The notes under the pieces were generated by a model, which made no database searches, was not told the origin of the DNA, and worked only from the letters and a program-made list of their open reading frames with translations. DNA of 64,000 nt, from contig NC_049992.1 in assembly GCF_000003815.2 (NCBI RefSeq), forward strand, positions 21,336,242 to 21,400,241, read 5' to 3'. A program made the position numbers and the translations under genes. Below, one piece after another: positions 42,311 through 55,120 of the stretch; positions within the stretch are counted from its first letter, which is position 1, and each line of letters opens with the position of its first letter. Source of the DNA: Branchiostoma floridae (taxonomy: Eukaryota > Chordata > Leptocardii > Amphioxiformes > Branchiostomatidae).

Positions 42311-44562
42311 ATGCTGAAATGGCGGTTGACAAAGGAAGCTGCAGTAGGGGTTCGGGAGGGAAGTTTATAATGAGGAGTATATATGTACTTCAACGTGGTG
42401 CTTTCGGTGGACTGATGTCATCCTTCCGACAACCTCTCACGGGGAGTGTGTTCAAGCAGTTCTGATGTGGCATCAGATAGTTTGGGAAGGAGTTTAGCCG
42501 GCAGAGGAGTTTCATTGCCCAAGCTTATGATACTATATTATGCCATAGCAAGATCTGCTTGGAGATTATGTAACACAACATTCACAGAATAATTACAACT
42601 GCAAGTCTGGTTAACAAGGGGCAATCTTACCTCAGCCTTATATTAGATACGTTTATTTGCAACTTCGTGCCCGAGGGCTAATTGCAAGTACATGGTATAA
42701 ACATAGTGACAATGGACAGTCATGAACAATATTCTACTCTAGTACTAGTGTTGGCTATTTCTAAACAGGTTGGGTTTGACTTCTTTTTTGGAAGCAGGGG
42801 GAGACGAAAAGCCCCACATTTTCTAGAATTTGTGGGTTCTGTGATTTCAAGAGAAAAGTGGCTTTCTGTTCGTCTGCCAATGTGGGGAAGTTGGGATAAG
42901 TCTTTGTGGCTTCTCTAAACAGGGTGATTCTTTCGGTTTCGTTGAATGAACATTTGGAAATAAAACGTGTTTCGTCTCCCACTGCTTTAGATGTACGGTA
43001 ATTACAAATTCTTTCACACACTGGTAATCTCTTATACACTATAGTTGCAAAGCACATTTGTATGGGCTTTCCACCATCCCCACATGCATGTGCAAATGCC
43101 TAATTACGACATCTATGCCGTTTCTGCGACAGATATGATAGAGACACACTTGGACATATTTTCCCATTTTCGGTATGTCGACAATTGTCGGAGGGTGAAA
43201 TATTCTTGTTTTTTTTTCCGACATCAGGCGAAAATCAAGACGCGTGCTGGTGTCATACATTTATAAACTTAAGATCAAGTGGATTACTTTCAAGAGTGTT
43301 AGTCATGGTAAGTTAGGGAAGTGGTCCATTCTTGTTATAATGACCGGTAATTTGGGAAGGCCGGAAGGTGCACCTGATCATGTTGAACCATACTCTTCAA
43401 CATGGACGATTATAACTTGTGTTAGATCTTCTCAACAAAACAGTGTACCTACAGTACAAGAGTTTCACGACCTCATACCTTCGTCATTTGGTTTCATACA
43501 TTACTCTGTGACTGGAGGGTGACCTCCGTCGACAGAGTATTGTAATCAGTCTATATCTTGAATGTTCGCACCTTTGTATAACATACATTATACATTTTTC
43601 TAACATGTTTTGTTCCTTCCCTTTTTTTGCCATACATTGTACCGTGTACGATCGTTGCGCAATAAAGTTCTTCTATCTCAATTTCCCGTTTGCCTCATTC
43701 GTATGTGGTTTGGCATGTCGTATGTACTCAGTTGCGCGTGATGCACGTCCTTTTTGTGGTAGCTGTTGTTATAATCGTTGTAATAATTTAATGAATCATC
43801 CCTATATTTCCGGTATTGTGGAACAGGCAATGTGGTTTCGACGTTTGGTAATCAGCTTATCTCCAAGCAGATAGGGTGGGTTATGTGTTGTCTAATGTCT
43901 AATCTGTCGCGGTAGAGGAATCCCTACGCCGATGTTAGACTCTGGCTTGGTAGCGTATTGCATTGGCCAGCGCCAGTGTTATGATAATCAAGTACACACT
44001 TTGCTGTCAGCTGTCCACAGCTGTCACAGTTGCAGCTGTTTGAGGTAACTTTGTACAACGGTGTGCATCTCAGGTATGCATTGTGAAGCTGCGTGGCTAT
44101 TTTCAGTTGGTGCCGTTCTTTTGAGACGTACGCTGTTGATGCGTACAGGATTGAGTTTTACATTTTAAGTAAGTTTTGGATTTAAGTCGATTTGATGTGT
44201 TCTGTATGCGATGTAAACACAATGTCACACACCACAAAAAACAACATAAGCTACATAAACTATGATTACATCACAGAGTATGTTATCTACGGTCACTTGT
44301 TTTGCCTTTTTGTAATGTTATTTGCAACTATGAAAATCACCTAACTTGCGTGATGCATGTCTTCAAATGCTAATTTGCAAATGTGCAAATATGAAATTCC
44401 TATCAGTTCTCAAACCGTGCTTTTGCGCTCGTTTGGTTTCTTTGAAGATATCATTATGAATTATGAGCTACGGGACTGATGATGATGATGATGAATTAAT
44501 CATCTCGCTTTTCCAAATCACATATGTTGCAAATATCCTTCCAGAGGAAGCTATTGTATGAT
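42311..44562. other. Intergenic, no gene seen
   Basis: No splice-supported exon, RNA gene or clear repeat boundary was recognised. A (GAT)n run lies at 44478-44494. Confidence 0.4.
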
Positions 44563-44662
44563 NNNNNNNNNNNNNNNNNNNNNNNNNNNNNNNNNNNNNN
44601 NNNNNNNNNNNNNNNNNNNNNNNNNNNNNNNNNNNNNNNNNNNNNNNNNNNNNNNNNNNNNN
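44563..44662. other. Assembly gap (100 N)
   Basis: Exactly 100 N bases, the usual placeholder for a gap of unknown length. Sequence, and possibly exons or repeats, may be missing here. Confidence 1.
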
Positions 44663-45279
44663 CTAACTGTACTTTTATCATCTGACAAGAGGAACATCAA
44701 CACGCTGAAGTGTAAGGTTTAACCTGCCTACAGTACAGGAACAGTAAGACTATAAATAAAATGTGTAACGTTTCATCTGCCAAGAAGATCATAGAACACC
44801 ATGAACTGTGATAAGCCAATACCCAAGCAGAACTCTGATCCTTATCAGTACTTTTCGAGATTTGCTATTGTACAGCATTCCCTATTTTGCGTTAATTCAG
44901 ACACTGTAATCTCATGACAACATTTACCATTTATGTTTAATTGTTTCTTGTATTTATTCGTATATAGTATATTCACAATCTGAAGTTTATCTTTACAAAC
45001 TGTTCAAAATGTTCTACAAACCTTACCTCATTAGTCAACAATTTTCTTCCAGGTTATTTTATCCTCACCAGGTCTAAATTTGCAATTTTTGTAATGTGGG
45101 TATTTCATGGATATCATTACTATTTATCATTAATGAAAATATTGCAGATTTGTACAAGTTAATTAGGAAAAATAGACAATATTGTCGACTTTTTATTCCC
45201 AGTTTCAATGCTTGGGAGAAAGGAGTGAAAATGGAAAGAAGATAAACCACGCCATGTGATAATGATGTTATTTTGGTAG

Positions 45280-45320
45280 TGACGTCATTGCCCTGTGACG
45301 TCAGTGTCAAGAGTCACGTG
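45280..45320. promoter_or_regulatory. Two CRE palindromes and an E-box
   Basis: TGACGTCA at 45280-45287 and 45296-45303, then CACGTG at 45315-45320. Such sites bind CREB/ATF and bHLH-type factors. No gene start next to them is certain. Confidence 0.5.
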
Positions 45321-45344
45321 TTCGCTCTCGTCCCACCATGGAGT

Positions 45345-45598
45345 AGCACGTCACCGGAACGTACTGCGCCTGCGCGAACCCTGGTGGTTTGGGGCTTGGT
45401 TTGGTCAACGTTGCATTGAAATCCCGCTTGTTGCACAGTATATGTTAGAGACATGGTTTCATGTAAAACGTACACGGGATTTTACCCTTATATACGCACG
45501 TACTTTCTTAAATGCGGCCCTTTAGTAAACCGGGGGTTTAGCAAGGTTTAGCATGTCTATACTTTTCGCGCAGGCGCAGTACGTTCCGGTGACGTGCT
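45345..45598. mobile_element. 254-bp MITE with perfect 9-bp target duplication
   Basis: Ends AGCACGTCACCGGAACGTAC and its exact complement extend about 35 bp. CCATGGAGT flanks both sides (45336-45344, 45599-45607). A 9-bp duplication fits Mutator-like elements. It is young, given the intact ends and duplication. Confidence 0.93.
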
Positions 45599-45726
45599 CC
45601 ATGGAGTGATTGTGTAACACTGTGTCAAAAAATCTACCTTTGAATGGAGCATCGTGCCTCATTCCGTCATCAGCACCTTCCTCATCCATGTTGCCGACGG
45701 GTAAATTGTCTTTTTCAAGGGCACAA

Positions 45727-45801
45727 GATCGGTGACATGGCAGGGTTCGAACCCTGGTCCAGGTCCTGCTCCAAACAACTTACCGATTGAGCCACACGAT
45801 C
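45727..45801 (-). repeat. tRNA-derived SINE-like sequence
   Basis: On the minus strand, an A box TGGCTCAATCGG (45794-45783) and a B box GGGTTCGAACCC (45754-45743) are spaced as in a tRNA, with GATCG pairing CGATC at the ends. The middle does not form a good anticodon arm, so a functional tRNA is unlikely. Confidence 0.7.
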
Positions 45802-45967
45802 CCCTTTTTTATCTTACAATGGGCATATTATTCAGTTATTGTCGACACACGCAAACACACTCACACAAGCTGCAGTTGATCCACGACTCACTAATCTGTA
45901 GGCAAACAGCACAGGATCAGACACGGAGCGCGTTAGAAGGACTGGGCAGCTGCAGTCAGATATGCGT

Positions 45968-45990
45968 CACGTGACTGCAAAGTGACGTCA
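45968..45990. promoter_or_regulatory. E-box plus CRE palindrome
   Basis: CACGTG at 45968-45973 and TGACGTCA at 45983-45990 lie about 250 bp before a candidate first exon at 46243. With the sites at 45280-45320 they make a small cluster. Confidence 0.4.
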
Positions 45991-46242
45991 GTTTCTTCTT
46001 GAAGATAAACGGTTAATCGACGATCATTACAACAATCTTCAGAATGCACATATCTGTATACCAGTAATACTCTACCCGAGGAGGTTACACAATTAGGCCC
46101 GACGGCACATGCCTTCTTTAAAAGTGACCAGTCGCAATCCCCTCCCCCCCTCCCGAGCGTACATCATATGAGGGACCAAGGGTCACTTTGATCAGGATAC
46201 TTGCAGCCGTAGGAAGGCAGTCGGCAGACCAGCAAGATCGCC

Positions 46243-46254
46243 ATGTTTCCTGAG
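46243..46254 (+). other. Candidate alternative first exon (MFPE)
   Basis: ATG TTT CCT GAG is followed by the strong donor GTAAGT. Phase 0 fits troponin C exon 2 at 53853. Without transcript data it may be chance. Confidence 0.3.
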
Positions 46255-46260
46255 GTAAGT

Positions 46261-49155
46261 TAAATAAAACGCTGTGCTGTTCGGTGGGAAAAACACTTCC
46301 CCATAGATCTACTCGGAATAGCAGGTTTGTCTATGACGAATAGGGGGTGTCCGTATTTTAAAAAAAACACCGTCCTTTGATCACCGACTTGGCATCACCT
46401 GTAGAAGCCGTGGCTACGATTTGTCGACCTACGTGAGTTACCTCTATTCTACACTGATTAAACCAGGAACATGGATGTGACATTCTGGACGATAAGACCG
46501 ACAAAAACACATTCTATGCCGAGACTCTATTCTTACTGAGAGGCTTGCTACCGATGTTGGACCCGTGCTGTCACCACCCCGGCTAACTTGGATGTTTGCG
46601 ATAAGTTAGTTCCCCGAGGACACAATGTTTAGCGTGCACTGCCCAAGCTTCAGCTTCCTCATCCACTTTTTGGAACCTTAACATTATACGCTATTGGCCG
46701 ACAGTCATTTCTTAGACTGTTCGCTTCCCTTTGATATTTGCCTTCTTCAAAACATCCTACTATATTTTTCTTGCGATGTTCGTAATTGCACCCATTTCGC
46801 CCGATGGGTGGAGAAAGACGTTGAGAGAAAACCGCAGACGAGAGGTCGACTGGAAACAGCTGATTGTCGACAGATTTTTAGATACACCTGGCTGTGAAAA
46901 CAAGCGGTAGAAGAGAAGCCTTTATCCTGAAAGTGCTGTTGAACGGGAATCAAATTCCCTGTGAGTTAGTTAGCTATTTCTGTGGGGACGTGTTAGGAGG
47001 AAGTGTTTCCTATTGGCTGGTGGGAAGATCACTTCTTGATTACCAACAGTGTTTGATATAATAAATCAATTCTACTTATATGTAAGTATTTATATACTTT
47101 AGTAGACCTTACGAAAGTCGCCGTCCCTTTGTTGTGTCTATAAAGATTTTTGTTGTTGTCTTATATAACGTTAATTGTAACCTATGCTGTCTGCCACATT
47201 GGTAACATCATACCGTTTGGTGGCTGCGTACATGAGAGACGTTAGGCTGCAACATAGATACACAACATCGTTGAGCCACTTCAAAATAAGTGAGATCGAA
47301 CATAACCTAGCAAACTTACGTTTTTATTCAGCTTATTTTTCATCATGTTGGAGACATCGAAATGCATTCCATTCAATAGAAAAAAATCCCCAATGATGAG
47401 GGTCCTGCATAATATTGTTGGGACCTTACGTACTAAATTCTGCCCAAGGTCATTGCTTTCAGTAAAATCGCACAGAAGCCTCGAATGTCATACAACTCCA
47501 AACACATTGTGTGTACCAGTGTTTTAGAAACAGTAATCAACGAGCCCCAAACATATGATTTTTAGGCGAATAATGAAAAATTACCTACCCTATCATCGGA
47601 TTGATGATGACAATGGCGTCTGTTTAGGGGATGTTGGCAGAAGAAGATGAAAACATCGATATGAATGTTATGGATTTTACAAGGCCCCTTAGCCAATGTG
47701 TTTAACCAGGAGCTTGCGGATGGGGAAAGGCAAGTGACCAGATGAATCCAGTTAACCATCTCCGTCAGTGCGCTTCCATGCAGTAACTGTAGTTTGTCCG
47801 TAAAAGCTCCAAGCATCACATGTACATGTCATGCAACGGTTGATGATATATAATCTTAAACCAGTCCAACCATTAGAACGACAATTTGGTCATTAATTTT
47901 CAAGATTGATGGCTTTTGCATAATGGAGTGATGGAGTTCCCTGCAGAACCAACATGTTGCATATAAAGTCGCATACACTAGTTAGCTCTTACTCCCCTCC
48001 TACAATCTGAAAATGGAACAACCTCCAAGATGAGGTTGCCCTTTCCTCCTCCGTGGAAACATTGAAGACTTAAATCCAGCTGGCGACAACCCTTCTTAAC
48101 CCATGGGAGGCAGCAATTAGACCTTAATAAATGGGGAAGAACTTAAATGTTATCCTTCATCCTCCCTCTCAGTGAGTTTCTCATATCAGTGTCTTTACCT
48201 AGCTTCAAGAAATACAGACACGTATAATATCTAATTAGATTTATGAACAATAGGCACGCTCTGGAATCCAACCATGAAGCAATAGAGGAGTAGACACAAC
48301 TCTGAGATAGTTCTTCTAAAAGAAATAACGTAAAAACAACATCAAAAACTAAGAAATGCGCGTGAACATGCAGCTCGGATATGACGTCCACACGTCGTAG
48401 TTCATGGGACCAGAACGGAACTGAAGCAGTTTCTATCAGCATCATCTGTCGTCCCTGGCAGGCGGGTAAAGCAGTTCCTAAAGCGGGTATCTGTTTGTGA
48501 ATGACATTTGCCACCTGGTTTCGAACAGGTTGCAAACTAGACGCCAAAATGGGAGTCAATAGGCACCTATGGACGAACTGGGAGCAACGATATGCCCTAA
48601 ATTCTTTAGAAAGTAATTTGTAGGTTTATTTATTCAAACCGACATACGGGTCACTTTTCATTGCGGTAATGCGGGAAGAGCTGAGAGTCCGACAAAATAT
48701 ACCAGAGACACAGATAACAACATCAAGGTCCAAACACATCTAGAACCGTTAGATATCTATCTATCTATATGGTACGTAGTACAACGCATATTTTGTATCA
48801 CTACAGAACTCTTCTTGTGATTTCTCCATTGGAATCAATGTACAATGTGACATTGATTTTTTCATTCAGTGACAACACTGCAATTTCCAATAATATCCTC
48901 ATCTGGGCTTCATACGCAAAAGTGCTGAACTTCAGTGTGTTCCTACGGGAAAAATAGAAAAATTGTCGCGAGTTTCATGCACACACAGGCGCGGCCAAGT
49001 GAGGTACCTGATTAGCCAAAAAGTGCAATGCAGTATGCCTTGAGCTAGAATGAAAGAAATCTCCATTTATGCTACATAACGACAAAGTGAGTGGGATTTC
49101 CCCATTCTGTGGTCGTCATGTGGAATTATCAGAGACATAGCAATGATGACGCCGT
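46261..49155. other. Intergenic before troponin C, no gene seen
   Basis: No exon, RNA gene or repeat with clear ends was recognised. Confidence 0.4.
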
Positions 49156-49220
49156 CCAATCCCGCTAGATGAAAGCCTATCTCTTGATGATGTCGGCCAG
49201 CTATATTTAGGCGTATAAAA
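49156..49220 (+). promoter_or_regulatory. Troponin C core promoter: CCAAT, MEF2 site, TATA box
   Basis: CCAAT at 49156-49160, CTATATTTAG at 49201-49210 (exact MEF2 consensus YTA(A/T)4TAR), and TATAAAA at 49214-49220. Transcription would start near 49245, about 80 bp before the ATG. MEF2 is a muscle gene activator, which fits the gene. Confidence 0.75.
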
Positions 49221-49325
49221 GCCTTAAGCGGTGCGGCTGGATTAGTTGTCAGACTCCCTCTGGACCCTGCGTCGGCTTATCTGTCTCGTTTTTCTGGCTG
49301 TCCGTGATAACGAAGTCCACCAAAC

Positions 49326-49328
49326 ATG
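49326..49328 (+). CDS. TNNC: Troponin C exon 1 coding part (ATG only)
   Basis: CCAAACATG|GTAAGT: the ATG abuts the donor, as in the troponin I gene. Exon 2 then reads TCG GAC GAC, giving MSDDYVK. The promoter just upstream supports this start over the other candidate first exons. Confidence 0.85.
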
Positions 49329-52300
49329 GTAAGTCAGCACCCTTCCCATACTTAGAGTAGCTGCCTTTATCTGTGGGGACACGTTAAGGAACGACCGGTT
49401 TTAGCACAGTTTGGACAGAGTGGATTGGGGCCCAAATGGTGACACAGCAGTACATGTATGCATTCTCACAGTAAAGGAACGGGCTTCTTTTTCTGGTGCG
49501 TTTGTCAAAAGTCAGACTAGTAGCCCGTGTGGTGGAACTGACTTTCTGTAACGTTGTCGTCCTAACTGAGTCCACAGGGCACAGTGAATTTCTGTTATAT
49601 GTATACAGTATGTATGATGAGGCTTCTGTGACCAGAGAGATACAAAGATTGCGTGTGGAGTTTACACAGAGGCAGGAATTGTACAGTAGGAACAGTAGAT
49701 TTTACAGGAGGTAATGTCCAGCAATAGTGATGTGATATCTTCTCGGGGATGCCACAAATGTCAGCTCCTCTATTCACGGCATGGCGCATAGCAGGCACCA
49801 TATTTGGCACTAGAGCACGACCCCCTCGGTCTACAGTTCCATCCTTTCAAACACACGGATAACTGAGAAATGGCCTTAACAAGCATCGGGCAAAAACTGA
49901 CACTGCGCGGTCTGGGGCGATGTTTCGTGATCAGATGTAAAACGACATTGTATGTACTCGGGTCACATTCCCAATGCAAAGGCGTGATAGACAAATATGT
50001 CCGAGACAAAAGTACACATTTCACAACATCTGGTAACAAGTTAACGACAGGTGAGGCCCTGAATCCTAGCTGTCTCAGGTCCAGAGCTATTCAGAAAGTC
50101 TGCAGATGTTACATTTATCAGTATTATCAATAATACAGTTGGAGGGAATTCTGCGTCGTTGTTATACGATACGCCTGGCTGGAATTTGAGCCCCCAACAA
50201 AGATGCTAGCACCCCATTTTTCCTCTCTGCTGTGAGAATGCCTCACATGTCAGGGACACTTTTGGAAATAGCCTGTCATTACTGACGCAGGCGCACTGCT
50301 GACAAACTGTACGGATAGCAGTGATTAGTTGTTACATCATCCATTCAGTGATAGATTTCCTTTCACCATTGTTAATAGATAGAAGCGAAAGAAAGAGAAA
50401 TAAAAAGATAAGAAATACAAGCAAGATGCCTTTCACTGATAAAAAAAGTCAGATGACTTCTGAAACGTCGGCTAATGTCTTTTGTATTGCCCAGCAGTAA
50501 AGACTGAATTAAACTATTGTTGTTAAATTCCTGGATGAGTAATTTCTACAAGCAAGATATAAAGATTCGCTATCTCGTTATGGCACTCAAAGTTGTTGTC
50601 GTCATTTTGTGCCCGTTTCTTTTACCACTGTACCTTCAGCATTATCTTGTCAAGTCTCTGAACACTAATACAAAACTCTGAAATGATTTCCATTTTACTT
50701 TTTGTTTTTTAAGTCATTATTGTGAAGTGTGAAATGTAACCAGTACCAGACCTGCATGTCTCTATAAACGAGCAGTTGCAGGTACATCACGTGACACGTC
50801 AGTCAATCCGCCAGCCTTCAGGAATCTCCCCTCGCTGAGAAAATCAAGGACATTCCATTTGCCAAATCGCGTATTGTAAGCTTTTTTGAATGGGCTGTTA
50901 AAAAAAAAAACCTCCTCGATTCATGCAGAAGTTTGCAGATGCAGATGTGGATTAAACGAAAAGGTCAAGGATACCATTGTCGATAAGTCGCAGTGCGGCT
51001 GTGTGGCGGAGCGTAAAAATAGATTCCTTGTTGCATTCTCCAACAAAGTAAGACTGACTGCGATTAGCTCAGTCATTGCAGCTGTCCTATCAGTCAGATG
51101 TTCAGGGGTGGGGGGGGGGCATTCAAGTATAGGATCATAGGTCAGAAGGGTGGCCAACTGCCACTGCACATTGCGCAAGGGTCACATCTTACAATGTATT
51201 TTATCCATGGATATTTTATTCTTATCGTTATTCCATCACACAATCAAGCGGTCTATATCGTTTTGTAACGACTGAATTATAGTACGGTAAGCCATACCAT
51301 TTATAGTGTGAGCGCGCGTCATTTTGAAGTCATTTGTCTGTTAGAACCAACATGGCCGTGATATATGCCTAAAGAATTGATGTAACAATATTAACATACA
51401 ATCTTACCTAGTTAGTCAAGACTGTCACATCGGCGCTTCAATCAGCTGTTCTGGTATTTGGAGTTTTAAAGATTCCAACAGATAGATATTCAATATAACA
51501 ACCTCCAAGTTGGTTGGGGAAACGGACAGAAAACTTTAAAAAAAAAACAGATTTAAAGTAATGTTAAAATCCTGACTCAGCAGAAATTGTCCCAGCTTCA
51601 CTTCATTGCCATGTATAGCCGGCCCTTTCAGGCACTCACTAGAGTATGTGAAAGACATTTGTCAGCTCCCCTGACAGTGCACTTGATTACACTTATCATA
51701 AGATCTAGCCTAAATAAATCTTGGGGAGCTCTATAACCGTCTGTGTTGGGTATGTAGAAGTCGTTTGGCTCACACTGAGAGTGGTCTGACAGCGTTTGCT
51801 TTTATCACATTTTCTGAATCAGCCTTAAAGGAAGCGGCATGTCAGAGGTAGGTCATTCTTAATGTATTGCTTTTGACAATCCAGTGGACGACAGACATTC
51901 CTACTGACTTGCAGGGCCTTGGGCGTTACCGACTAAATAACGTTTGAGGAATCCCACACGGTAGTAAAACTCCTTACTGATTAGGCAGGCAAGTAACACT
52001 TGGAAAATCAGTACGTCAGAACAACATGATCATTACAAAGAATACTCTACCCAGTGAGCCCGTCAGCCGGTCACTTATGTCCTGTGATATTGAGTATTAA
52101 CCGCGTTCAAGGACAGAAATCTGGTTTTGATTGGTAATTTCATTGGGTGGTGACCATTTTGTCATGCCATCCTAACGGCAAAATGTTGGGGAAACTTTCA
52201 AATGATGGGGAAACTTTCAGATATTAGTTAGCTTACTAACTACGGTCGTCGTTTCCAACGATGCGATTGTTTAAAGCCATTGGCATGTGTCATTCGCCGC

Positions 52301-55086
52301 GTTTGATCGTTTTGATCGGGCGCTGTAAACTGACAAGTTTCCCACATGAAGGGGTTGAGAGGGTGTTACTTTGGGCGGTGATCGTTTAGTTTCTTCTTTC
52401 TAGTCAGTCTTCACATAGACTGTGCGCTGAAATACTTTGGTACAATCAGTGCCGAGAGACCCGCCGTCTCGGCCTGACGTCATAGGCGAGGTAAGCCCAA
52501 CCCGGGAGAGCGCAGCTTTATATAGCAACTCACTGTTGGAGGACCAAAGTAATCCGCATGGGGCGCTGCAGAAATCCCACCTGACATGACCGTTAGTACG
52601 TCACATCCCGCTGTGAATCTGGGCTCGATATAATCATCACTCACTACTCATTGTAATCACATTTTGATTGTATTAGACACTAGAAAATTTTTAAAAAATT
52701 AAATATCAAAAAACGCAAGAAAGGGTTGCCTGCGCGACCATTCCTGGCCCTTCCCTTGCTAACTAGGGGAGGAAATGCTATATAATGATGGTAGTGATAA
52801 CCTTTATTGTGCATGTATGGCACATCTGGCTAGGTACAAGCATACAAATGCAGAAGTAGTACTATAAGTATAAAGACCGACATTTGGTAATGCAGCTTTT
52901 TTCACACAACCATGACCCCTAGATATACACAAAAATGTCGGACCTGAAGATGCCTGTCCATGTAGTTATATATCCTGACTCTGTCTATAATCTGCCGCAG
53001 GAGGGACTGTATGCCATCGTCTGTTAAGACGGAAGGAGGCCGATGATGATGATTATGACAAATTTCACTAACCCCTTTTCTAAACATCATATCCTCGTCC
53101 ACAAATCACGTGACAATTTTCACCAATCAGCCCCAGATTTCGAAATTCGAAAGAAGAAAAATATCATCAAAATTCCAAGGCAAAGAACAATCGTCAATTC
53201 TTTTTCATTCAGGCCGATCGCAACCGACATACATGTATGTTTTTTGCCCTTTTATGACCGAATCTGTATTTGTTTGCCACCTGTGCTTAGGTAAATAGTC
53301 CAAAGGACCCGAAATGTGGATGGGATGATTACTATAAGGACCGCGTCATACAGGCTCCGTTAGATCAAATTTATTTTTAACGTCCAACGTCGTTATCAAG
53401 TTCAACTTGGAATGTTTGAAACCAGATGTTCATTAAACGTTGTTGAAGAGAGGCCAAATAGAGGTATAAACCTGCCAACCCTCTCTCTCCATATATGTGC
53501 ATAAATAGGAAAATATGACAAAGAATGTTTAGACCTTGGAACCAATAGTGTAAATGACACGTTAGATCGTATATATATAAAATTTATATAGATATACATA
53601 TATGCAGGTAATCCATTTGTAAACACTTGTATTTCTATATGTAGTCGTATTTGTCACTGTTGCGCTAGTAAAGATTTCCTATATTTGCTCTTTATGACAT
53701 GTACACACATTTAAATATAGAGAGAGGGGGCAGTCTTCTGCCTACACCCCTCCCTCTATCTATAAATGTATATGTCTTTTATGGCGCTATTGATGTGTGT
53801 GTTGTGCGCTGTGAGGAAACTTTTTGATGACTGTGTAAATTTCCTCCTCCAGTCGGACGACTATGTCAAGGCTCGGGTGATGTTCAAGGAGGAACAGATC
53901 TCCGGTAAGTCACGTGCTTCAAACTGGAAGCACAAATAAATGGACATATTTTGTTTGAAAGCGAAACATCAAATTGGAGAAACATTAACCTTCCCTTCGT
54001 AAATAAACACAAAATGTTTAACTGTCCTACTGCAGTCTTCCTCAAAATTCAATGACTTGCTACTCGAAGTGACATAATATCACAAATAAGCATAGTTTAA
54101 TCATCTTTTTGAGCTTTCATTTGTCTAGATGCAACAAAGACTACTATGTGACGGATGATTTGAAGGGACGTCTTTAGTGACATTCAACGACAGGACAGCT
54201 GTGAATTCTGATCGTTTTGACATCTAAAACGTATAGTTTATTTAACATACTGTTTCTATCTCAAATGTGCCTATCCAACTACCAGGAAAGGAATTTTGTA
54301 TGTTAAGGAATCGCATTTGTCATTTTCTTTTCGTGAAATGTTTGAAAACAGAGTTCAAGATGGCGTTTGACATGTTCGACGAGGATGGCGGCGGTGACAT
54401 CAGCACCAAGGAGCTGGGTACCATCATGAAGAGGCTGGGCATGAGCATCTCCAGAGAGGAGCTGCAGCAGATGATTGAAGAGGTGGACGAGGACGGTAAG
54501 TCTGCCCTACCAATCATCAATAAGGAAAAGGTTCACGCTTTGTTCCGATCCTCAAAAGTCAAAGTTTTTGATCAGCGCCTGCCTGGCATCCTGGACTAAC
54601 TGCTAGACAGCGACGTCACGAAGGATCGAATTCATCCAGAAACGCGCATGTCGGATAATACTCCGCTCTGCCTACACTTCATACCCAGAGGCGTGCCGGA
54701 TTCTGAACTTGTCTACCCTAGATCAGAGGAGAGACCACCTCTGCCTGCAGTTCGCCCAGAAACTCCTCCAGTCACCGGACTTCCGTCACTGGCTACCACA
54801 AACCCGGGGGGCTATCACTGGGAGAGCCACAAGGGCCAGCAACCAACTAGACACTGTCAAACCCAGAACCGAACGCTACAAAAAAGTGCAATCCCATATA
54901 TGATATGCCTGCTGAACAAAAATAAGGGAAATTAATGTTAACAATGTAACTGTATATTATCTATTGTATATATGTAACGTTTTTTTTTTAATGATTTTAT
55001 TGTATTTGTAGCACAGAGGTGCTGTACAGCAAGGCCGTAATTCAACCTCTGGTTGCCAGTGTCTTGTTTTTATTCTGAATAAACCA

Positions 55087-55120
<34 letters not shown>

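Noticed and set aside
44496-44681. Minus-strand frame across the N stretch
   Set aside because: It is bridged by unknown bases and cannot be read.
45727-45801. Functional tRNA gene on the minus strand
   Set aside because: A and B boxes are present but the anticodon arm does not fold, so a SINE-like repeat is more likely.
54496-54599. Continuation of troponin C exon 3 into a longer protein
   Set aside because: The GTAAGT donor and the exact EF-hand 2 completion in exon 4 show this is intron read-through.
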